DNA of 64,000 nt. Source: Oopsacas minuta (taxonomy: Eukaryota; Porifera; Hexactinellida; Lyssacinosida; Leucopsacidae). The first letter of the stretch is position 1. The number at the start of each line of letters is the position of its first letter. This document shows, piece by piece, positions 56,901 to 64,000 of the stretch. The notes beneath the pieces were generated by a model that made no database searches, was not told the DNA's origin, and worked only from the letters and a program-made list of their open reading frames with translations. The DNA lies in contig JAKMXF010000353.1 of NCBI GenBank assembly GCA_024704765.1, forward strand, positions 1 through 64,000, read 5' to 3'. Both the position numbers and the translations under genes were made by a program.

Positions 56901-59900
56901 CTCTCAGTTTTACTTGACAGATTACACGAGGATCTGAACCTAGTCATTACTAAACCTTACAAGGAACTTCCTGATTCAGACGGAAGACCTGATTGTGAGG
57001 TTTCACAGGAACATTGGGATTATCACCTCAAGAGGAATAGGTATGTACATTCCATTTATACAGGTTGGTAACTAAGGCAAGACCATTTTTAAATAGATGA
57101 TATTTGTTATGTTTAACCAAATTCATAAACAATAACAAACAAACAAACAAACTAGTAATATATTTGTAGAGGGTAGTTCTCATTCTGTGACACACTAACT
57201 AATCTCCCGTTTGGAGTTATAGCTATTCCTTGGGGGACATATAACATTCCTTGTTGGTGTCCCTCTGTTCCTATCGTGTGTAGGAGATTGCCTTCCGGAG
57301 AGAATACACGAATTGAGTGAGATCTGTAATCGCTAATAACAAAGTTGTTAAGTGGATCTAGACAGAAGAAGACAGCGCATAACACATCCATTCCTTGTCC
57401 TTTGGTAATGAGGGAGTGTAGCTTGTCTCCCTCTAGGGTTAGCACGTGCATACACGGGTTGTTATATAGACACAGTACGTACACGCGGTCACGTGACACT
57501 TTAACATCAACTGGTCCTGACATTGACTGATGAGTAATGTTACGGAGATGGTTCAGGTCTGTGTCGTGTATACTGATTCTGTTGTTATCGGTATCTGCTA
57601 TAAACACGTGACCAATGGGATCTGTTGTTAGTTGAAAAGGTTGGTTGAATTGTCCGTTGTTTGATCCCTTACCTCCTATCTTCCTAACAATACTCATGTC
57701 AGTTAGTGTCAATTGGTTAATAGTGTGATCTCCCCAGCAGCTGACATACACATTCTCTCTGTGTATAGTTATACCGTATGGCGTATACAGCTGTCCTACA
57801 CCCAGCTGATTGAGGTACTCTCCTGTATCAGAGAATATCTCTACTCTGTTATTGCCATAATTAGCTACGAATATTTGGTGTGTATCTTCATGTATAGCTA
57901 CACCGCATGGACCATTCAACTCGCCAGGATCTGTACCTCTCATCCCAGTAGCAACAGTGGAAGTTTGGAATTTAGCATAATCTGGTACTCCTACTGGTAC
58001 CTGTACGATCTCTCCTAGATGGGAAATGCTCGTTTCTAGGTCACGTGTGTCACACTTCCACTTTAATTGTGTCTCTACGGGGATATTATTTTGTAGGTCT
58101 TGTAATTTGTCCTCCATTTCTTGGATAATTCTCTCCTGCATCGACTGGAGGGGATTTTCTCTTAGGTCTTCTTGGACGTGTACCTGGGCCTCTGTCAGTT
58201 GGTCGATCATTTGTTTTCTAGCGATCTCTGAGGCTCTCTTCTCCTCACGTATGTTACGGACTTTCTCCAGCAACTGAACTCTGCGTACATTCAGTAGCCC
58301 TATGAGACCATCTATTGTGTAGTTGATGTGTGTCTCTATGGGGTCGACAACTTGAGGGGCAACTGGATATCTTTCTGCCAATTGATTGGTTATTAGAAGA
58401 ATATTTGAATAGTTGATATAGGAATTGGTTGCTAGGGATAATCTTGTGTATTTATAGTTGTGTATGAATTGATTTTTGTAACAACAAAACAAACAACAAT
58501 AATAAGATGATGTGAGTATATTATTTACAGAATAAACACGAGGTTATGCAGGTGTATGTTATTGTGTCTCGTTGCTAGGATACTGTAAGGAATGTGGTTG
58601 AAAGTTCTTTCTCAGTAAACTTATTTTGTATAATTTACAAGTTTGATTAACAAAATATTAAATTTCCTATTTTAACTGTCAATAATAATTCTTATAATTC
58701 TATTGTTAAATATTTTGTTGTTTTTAATATTTTCTTGTTTACATTGTTGTCTTATTTACTCGAATATTAAGTCCTGGCGCTGGAGATGCATACTTAACAA
58801 ATATTGGATATTTCTGTATCTTTTCTCATAAAAACGGGAATAATTCATAGCTTTTGAATAGAAATTAGAAATTCAGTAATCTCTAGAAATGTAAGCATGG
58901 AAATGATAATTAACGTGAGTACTATTAGAGTAAAAATCAGTGTTTTTTGATCGAATGGATTGAGGAACTGATAAGAGCTACTAACTTGAAACTTGGCATG
59001 TGTGTAGACAAGGTTTTATTTGACTACAGTTTCAAATTTCAAGGAGAAATCTCAAAAATTCTCTGAAAGGGGTGACGAAATGCCTCAACCTATCAGATTT
59101 GAGGGTTTACCAATGCTGATATTCTATTGGATAATTATTATTGAATATACGTAGGGTATATACATATTTTTCACACCTATCTGAGACTGTAAATGATTGG
59201 TTAATGTTAGCCACGGACCCATCGGTAACAAGAGGTCTCCTAAGTGTACCTTCCGTGGACACAATCCACCCGCAAAATCCGAAATAGCTTTATTAATAAT
59301 TTTCTATTTTCAGGTCTATTGTTGTACAGTTATTTCAAGGACAACTCAAGTCCATAGTCCGTTGTAAGACTTGTGGTTATACAAGTGTCAAATTCGATCC
59401 ATTCACATTCCTGACTCTTCCCCTACCAGCTGATGCAGACACTAACATAGATATCATCTTAATCCGATTAGGAGGAGTCATTCCAGAGAGATACTCCCTG
59501 AAAATAGATATAGAAGCCCGTTACGATGAAATAAAACTTCAACTCGAGAAAGAATCTGGAATAAAGAAAGATGAGGTTATATTCACTGATGTGTATGCAG
59601 GGATTGTAAGGAGTATAGTCCCAGAAAATCAGAAAATCAAAACTGTATTAACTGGTCAGTTTATACATAGAAATAATACAGTAGACTCTGCTTAAAAGGA
59701 TCACATCGGGATCATCTACCCGATTAAGCAGAAGTAAGGTGTTGATCTAATTAACCGGTGGCTCTATCCAGCGGAGTCTGTTGGAATGGAACTGTTGTTT
59801 ATTACAAACTCCTGTTAAGCGGACAAGTTTTTTTGGCTGTCCGTTGGTGTTTGTATTAACGAGGTAACACTATGTATTTGTAGGTCAGCTATACGCGTTT

Positions 59901-62900
59901 CAGATACCACCTTGTCAAGTTGTAGAACCTACTCCAAAAGAGAATAGTCCTGATACTATTTTTAGAAGAAGAAAACTATCACAGCTCAGCAAGCCTACTG
60001 ATAAACCTCCTACAGAGAATAATATAACTGCTACTCCGGTTATAAACGGTATATTCATATTTTCACACCTAATTTCATTGATTATTCAATCAACATATGA
60101 TTAATCATATTGTAACACCTTTAGGTGACACAATACAGAAGCAGGACGATCGAATTTCAACACCGTTAGAAGATGAAATAGTCTCTCAAAGTGAAAGATT
60201 TATATTCGCATTCCATAGAAAATGTGTTAGTTGCTATGAAATATTTATATATTACTGGACTATGGATAAGAAAATTGGAATTTCCGTCTTCCCTATATGC
60301 TTATTAGATTTATAACCATGGATGGTGGATTCGTTTTATTTTTGTAAATGTTTAAGCCTATATCCATAATAATTCTATTTATAGATACCCACTGACACAT
60401 ACTTCGTTACGTCACAGAAAAACAGACCTCAGATATTCGCTCAACCTATCTGCATTCCATTTAACCCTAGCCATAACAACCGTACTCTCTATGAGTATGT
60501 TATGAAGAGTATTAAGAGATTACTATCTGATGTTGCTCCAGCTAACCAAGAGAGGTAATCCATGGTCCATTCTTTATATATTTTTCATTCAGTCAACTCC
60601 GGTTATATCTAACACAGATATATTGAAGTGTGAATTGTACAAATAAAGTTACATATATTCCATCGGTTAAAACAAAGTAATTATCACCTTCTCTTGAGCT
60701 TAGATATGACAGGTGTTGACTGTAGTAAAGTGTTTGTTTATTTGTTTAATTGAAGAACTGTTAAGAGCTACAATTGGCACCTTTAGGAACCAAAAATGTG
60801 TGATCTTTTATCATATGACACTTTAATAAGTTCAAGTAAATTTGTTTGTTTAATCTTGCATTAAACAAACAAATTACAGGTAGACTCCACTTCATGCTCA
60901 GGCCATTTTGACCCGATTAATCATATGTAGATGTAGAATCTATATACTCGATTACCCCTGTTTCTGACCAAGTGACCCGATTAACCGGTCTATTTCTATT
61001 TTTAGCTCAGAGGGTGAAGGTGCTACCAATCAAGAACAGACCAATGAGTATCCGTTTAAGCTCAAAATGGTTAGTAAAGATGGAGTCACATGCGCTCAGT
61101 GTCCATGGTACATATTTTGTAGAGGTTGTCCTATTCTATGCGATGAGAATCAAATACAAACAAATGTAACTTTCATTGGGATAGACTGGGAACCAGATGT
61201 ACTACATCTCAGATACCAATACTCTGAAGAAAAGGTGTGAATTTTATCATATCATTAATTAGTGACCTCTTCCAGTCTGGTTCTTTCCTGCTCTATATGC
61301 TTATTAGATATTTAACCATGGATGCTGGATTTAGTACAGACCGTCCGTTCCGTTGGTGTTCGTTTAACGAAGTTACATTGATTTTTATCATGTACAAGCC
61401 CTACAACCAAGCGAGGAGTCCTCAAATTATTTAGAACAACATCCGAGCAGATAAACTAAACCCCACCCATGGTTAGATATCTAATAAGCATATAGAGTCA
61501 AACCGTTTCGTCATATTTGACCCCAGGGCGTGTTCAGAGGTCAAATCCCCTACGGTACACGTATAAATCCATACTTCACACCTAGCGCGGAGATTAACCC
61601 AGACATGAGAGAGGTGACAACATATAAATAATGAAATAGGCACATTTATAATCCATACTTAACACATTTAAATACACACATATCCTGACTGGTAATATCT
61701 TATTGAGTCAAATACATACCAAAGTATCTCCCTAGCAACAACCAGTAGACTTCTCAATACCAACTTTCTTTCCAGGATCGATGAAGTTTTCCTTTTTTGG
61801 CGCGCTGGGCTGTGTTTCGACGCTTAAGTGGCTCTTGATTTCAGAAGCCATCATCACGAATGCTTGTTCCACATTTGTGGCACCTTTGGCACTCGTTTCT
61901 AGAAATGCCACTTTCAAACTTTCAGCATACTCCTTAGAGGTTGTATAGTCGACAACTTTTTGGTTCACTAAATCACTTTTATTACCAACTAACAGCCTCT
62001 GCACCTGATTACTAGCATATTTATTAATCTCCAGTAACCAATGCTTCACGTTATCAAACGATTCCCTATCTGTGACGTCATATACCACGATGATACCGTG
62101 AGCACCTCTGTAGTACGATGAAGTTATCGTCCTGAATCGTTCCTGTCCAGCTGTGTCCCAAATTTGTAGTTTCACGGTCTTATTGTCGAGTGTCAGTGTT
62201 TTTATTTTGAAGTCGACACCGATAGTTGAGATATACGAGTCAGAGAAGGTGTCGTCTGCAAAACGTAGCAGTAAACTGCTTTTCCCAACGCCGGAGTCAC
62301 CGATGAGAAGAACTTTGAAAAGATAGTCGTATTCGCCGCTCATAGTTATTAGCTAGATAAATAAATTAATAGAATCAACACCCGCTTATATCAAACACGG
62401 ATATATCGAAGTTATTATCATGATCCCTTCTGCGTTTTCGCCGGATAACGACTTCTGCCCTGGGCAACTGCCCCCTATACTTACCTGACACATTAAAGTG
62501 GCAGACAAAAGTGTATTTATGCACAGACAGTGGGGTTGCCATTTATGGAAGAGCATGTGTAATCAAACTCGAATTAATAGGGATAAATATTTCTGGAAAT
62601 TCCTAATACATGCCAACTGTCAGTAGTAGTCTCATCCCAGACGCCCCCTGGTACCCCAAACAGGCCTCTATATTAGCACTCGTCCCGCAGAAGTACATAA
62701 TAAATACAGCATTCCATAGCGATATTCTGGTTACTATGTATACTCCATTAATCTCGAGTGCATATATATATATATAGCGATACGTTACAAAAATGACGTA
62801 ATATATTATACCATATTGAAACTATTATTTACAAGAGAATCTGTATACTATAAATAGAATTGGAACTATGATTAGTTCCGTATACAGAGATTTGTGTATA

Positions 62901-64000
62901 TTTGTTCAAATATTCAAGGCTACATGGCGTCATTGAACTTACGCGACACATCACAGCCTCTGAAAAGTGGCACTAGTCTAATAGTCTGCATTTTGTTCCA
63001 CAATAATTCCTAGAAAATTGTGTCGGTATCCACCACTTAAGTGTCACAATTTATCCATTTTTATTAATTTACATATGTAGGCGATTATTGACAAATCTCC
63101 CCGAGAACCTCAAAGAGAGGTCTCAGAGCCCCCCGTAAATCTACACCAATGTTTAGATGCCTTTTCAAGAGAGGAGGAGTTAGGGGGAGATGAAATGTGG
63201 TAAGTTCAGACACCCTTGCTAATTTTATAATTGAATTAACTATATAAGGCCCTGTTAATAAGAATCTTGTTTCATCTCCGTATGACATCCCTCTAAGCAT
63301 GCAGGGGAGGAAGCATTCCATATTTCATTATTTATGACGTCCTCATAAGATAAAGTGTCCAATTCATGGAAATATTTCAATGAAACAAATTCCAACTAAC
63401 AGCAGCCTTATATACGTATTTTCACACCTGTATATTAGGTATTGTAAGAAATGTGAAGACCTACGATCAGCTACTAAGAAATTAGAGATATTCAGATTAC
63501 CCCCATTTCTTGTGAGTTAATTTAATAATACGATAAAAGGAGTACATAACACCTTCTAAAGGGGTGTCTTGGGACCCGAATATGGTAGCCTCCACAACCG
63601 GTGCCTCTGGAAACGGGGGAACTTCTGGAACGAAGTTAAAATCAATACAGCCAACTCCTAATTTCATACAAATGAACCTTCACAAACCGGGTTACATTGT
63701 GTGTACATACTTAGATTACTGTGGGCCCTCTCTAATTGTCCACTTCGAACCCCATTGTCTACTGATAGACAATTAGAGAGGACCCACTGCTTGTATAATT
63801 GTCGGTAACACACCGCTGGGTGTCAAATGTGATAGTTATATGATTATTTAAAATATAGATAATTCACTTGAAAAGATTTCAATTCTCCAACGGACGTTGG
63901 GCCAAATCTCAAATTCCAGTAACTTTCCCGTTTGAGAATCTCCAACCAGTACCAAATGATGGAGAACAAGCTAATGCACCCCAGCAACCAAACTCTGAGA
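50997..64000 (+). CDS. USP32: Ubiquitin carboxyl-terminal hydrolase 32 (3' end off the right edge)
   Basis: USP32 is a Golgi/endosome deubiquitinase with EF-hands, a DUSP domain and a split USP catalytic domain. ATG at 50997 ([18 protein letters not shown], the family's myristoylation-type N-terminus). Exons 50997-51051, 51111-51235, about 51524-51632 ([13 protein letters not shown]), 51798-51919, 52120-52290. EF-hands [10 protein letters not shown] (52889-52998) and DEDKDGIL (53119-53240). DUSP-linked exon about 54260-54620. Ubiquitin-like region 55300-55920. Catalytic Cys box [20 protein letters not shown] near 56150, QQDAQELL near 56880, zinc-ribbon RCKTCGYTS near 59360, [13 protein letters not shown] near 61085, [15 protein letters not shown] at 63079-63480, and [12 protein letters not shown] at 63859. 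The His box lies beyond the edge. NHL copy 2 and RAB1 are in its introns. Confidence 0.92.
51355..51486. repeat. Tandem repeat, 44-bp unit x3
   Basis: Three copies of a 44-bp unit with the core ACCAAAAGCATGTAATCCTA, differing at about two positions. Each unit contains ATTGG and CCAAT. It is in the USP32 intron after exon 2. Confidence 0.9.
52440..52692. repeat. Interspersed repeat of about 240 bp, copy 2
   Basis: Same ordered blocks as 40010-40262 and 58960-59210, ending at CACACCTATCTGAGGCT. Confidence 0.65.
53552..53632. repeat. Hairpin repeat, 'TATAACAGGAGTT' family, compact copy
   Basis: ACAGTAAACTCCTGTTTTAT on the left and CGATATAACAGGAGTT on the right are inverted. The 80-bp core shows the family's minimal form. 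Confidence 0.75.
55567..55622. repeat. (TTTG)n adjoining a USP32 donor
   Basis: Begins directly after the donor AGTAG|GTAAG and continues for over ten units. A matching (AAAC)n tract at 55970-56035 fills the next intron. Confidence 0.9.
57152..58381 (-). CDS. Coiled-coil/NHL-propeller protein, copy 2, start codon lost
   Basis: 409-codon frame homologous to copy 1, ending at a stop at 57152-57154. The coiled-coil half ([20 protein letters not shown]) is followed by about six NHL blades ([64 protein letters not shown]). The codon aligned with copy 1's ATG (58381-58379) is TTG. The frame is open upstream to a stop at 58544-58546, but I find no ATG there. The next in-frame ATG is about 60 codons inside the coiled coil. 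Use of TTG, of a 5' exon, or loss of function are all possible. The long frame carries no internal stop. Antisense in the USP32 intron between the exons at about 57045 and 59315. Same duplication as 1-1346. Confidence 0.75.
   Translation of the reverse strand: MAERYPVAPQVVDPIETHINYTIDGLIGLLNVRRVQLLEKVRNIREEKRASEIARKQMIDQLTEAQVHVQEDLRENPLQSMQERIIQEMEDKLQDLQNNIPVETQLKWKCDTRDLETSISHLGEIVQVPVGVPDYAKFQTSTVATGMRGTDPGELNGPCGVAIHEDTHQIFVANYGNNRVEIFSDTGEYLNQLGVGQLYTPYGITIHRENVYVSCWGDHTINQLTLTDMSIVRKIGGKGSNNGQFNQPFQLTTDPIGHVFIADTDNNRISIHDTDLNHLRNITHQSMSGPVDVKVSRDRVYVLCLYNNPCMHVLTLEGDKLHSLITKGQGMDVLCAVFFCLDPLNNFVISDYRSHSIRVFSPEGNLLHTIGTEGHQQGMLYVPQGIAITPNGRLVSVSQNENYPLQIYY
57363..58708. repeat. Segmental duplication, copy 2 (partner 1-1346)
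   Basis: Gap-free alignment to the left edge of the window. The copies part company at about 58709. Divergence is uneven: about 21 differences in the first 600 bp (propeller) against about 6 in the remaining 745 bp. Confidence 0.9.
58960..59212. repeat. Interspersed repeat of about 240 bp, copy 3
   Basis: Contains AACTGATAAGAGCTACTAAC, ACTTGAAACTTGGCATGTGT and CCTATCAGATTTGAGGGTTT. Best-preserved copy of the family in the window. Confidence 0.7.
60592..60722. repeat. Hairpin repeat, 'TATAACAGGAGTT' family
   Basis: Left CAGTCAACTCCGGTTATATC, internal AATTATCACCTTCTCTTGAG, right GATATGACAGGTGTTGACTG. Ends are inverted copies. In a USP32 intron. Confidence 0.7.
61732..62343 (-). CDS. RAB1A: RAB1 small GTPase, nested antisense in USP32
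   Basis: RAB1 controls ER-to-Golgi vesicle transport. 203 residues in one exon, ATG at 62343 ([16 protein letters not shown]). All nucleotide motifs are intact: GDSGVGKS, switch [25 protein letters not shown] and ETSAK. The interswitch ([21 protein letters not shown]) is Rab1-specific. The C-terminus ends CC for double geranylgeranylation. It lies in the USP32 intron between exons at about 61235 and 63079, opposite strand. RAB8/RAB35 are less likely given the effector-loop region and CC end. Confidence 0.9.
   Translation of the reverse strand: MSGEYDYLFKVLLIGDSGVGKSSLLLRFADDTFSDSYISTIGVDFKIKTLTLDNKTVKLQIWDTAGQERFRTITSSYYRGAHGIIVVYDVTDRESFDNVKHWLLEINKYASNQVQRLLVGNKSDLVNQKVVDYTTSKEYAESLKVAFLETSAKGATNVEQAFVMMASEIKSHLSVETQPSAPKKENFIDPGKKVGIEKSTGCC
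63721..63787. repeat. Inverted repeat (hairpin) in USP32 intron
   Basis: Arms GTGGGCCCTCTCTAATTGTC and GACAATTAGAGAGGACCCAC, 19 of 20 paired, with a 27-base loop. It has the layout of a small MITE with no coding content. Confidence 0.85.

Noticed and set aside
61732-62343. RAB1 and EME1 as dead processed pseudogenes
   Set aside because: Both frames are full length with intact motifs and no stops, so loss of function is not supported.
63085-63321. Minus-strand ORF of 78 codons
   Set aside because: Antisense to the USP32 exon at 63079 that carries the conserved [10 protein letters not shown] block.

Overview
The window is eukaryotic: every large gene is split into many short exons separated by GT-AG introns, most of them 50-300 bp. 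The gene set is animal-like: eIF5B, LARP1, EME1, TSNAXIP1, a TEC-family tyrosine kinase with a BTK zinc motif, USP32, RAB1, NXT, NDUFB7 and LC8 dynein light chains. AT-rich sequence, very compact introns, tightly packed genes and intronless coiled-coil/NHL genes fit an early-branching animal, most likely a demosponge of the Amphimedon type. That taxonomic call is inference.

Layout. 1-10 kb: minus-strand eIF5B, whose last exon lies left of the window. One NHL-propeller gene sits in its last visible intron (1-1019, minus) and a second in an internal intron (5747-6955, plus). 10.6-27.3 kb: minus-strand LARP1. Its introns contain a plus-strand glutaredoxin-DEP-DUF547 gene (15.3-18.4 kb), a minus-strand single-exon EME1 (18.9-20.4 kb) and a minus-strand FYVE-PH gene (22.5-24.4 kb). 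27.8 kb: NXT, divergent from LARP1. 29.4-32.8 kb: four single-exon LC8 genes, the last inside the final intron of TSNAXIP1 (31.9-39.3 kb, minus). 39.7-49.2 kb: the TEC-family kinase (minus), carrying a plus-strand coiled-coil (TACC-like) gene in a kinase-domain intron. 50.5 kb: NDUFB7. From 51.0 kb to the right edge: plus-strand USP32, with a third NHL gene (57.2-58.4 kb, minus) and RAB1 (61.7-62.3 kb, minus) in its introns.

Most striking observation. The NHL genes at the left edge and at 57-58 kb come from a recent duplication of at least 1.35 kb. Over the roughly 600 bp of propeller shared by both copies I count 21 base differences. All change amino acids, and many fall on the same loop (x-Pro-x before a Gly) of successive NHL blades. 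The coiled-coil half and 5' flank are almost identical. This looks like diversifying selection, or copying of blocks from relatives, at a recognition surface. The 57-kb copy has also lost its ATG.

A second system-scale pattern is in the introns. A motif ending TTTTCACACCTTT recurs dozens of times, mostly in one orientation relative to transcription, and often touches a splice donor or acceptor. Tetranucleotide (TTTG)n tracts also start directly at splice donors. Several small hairpin-like, MITE-type families fill the rest of the non-coding DNA.
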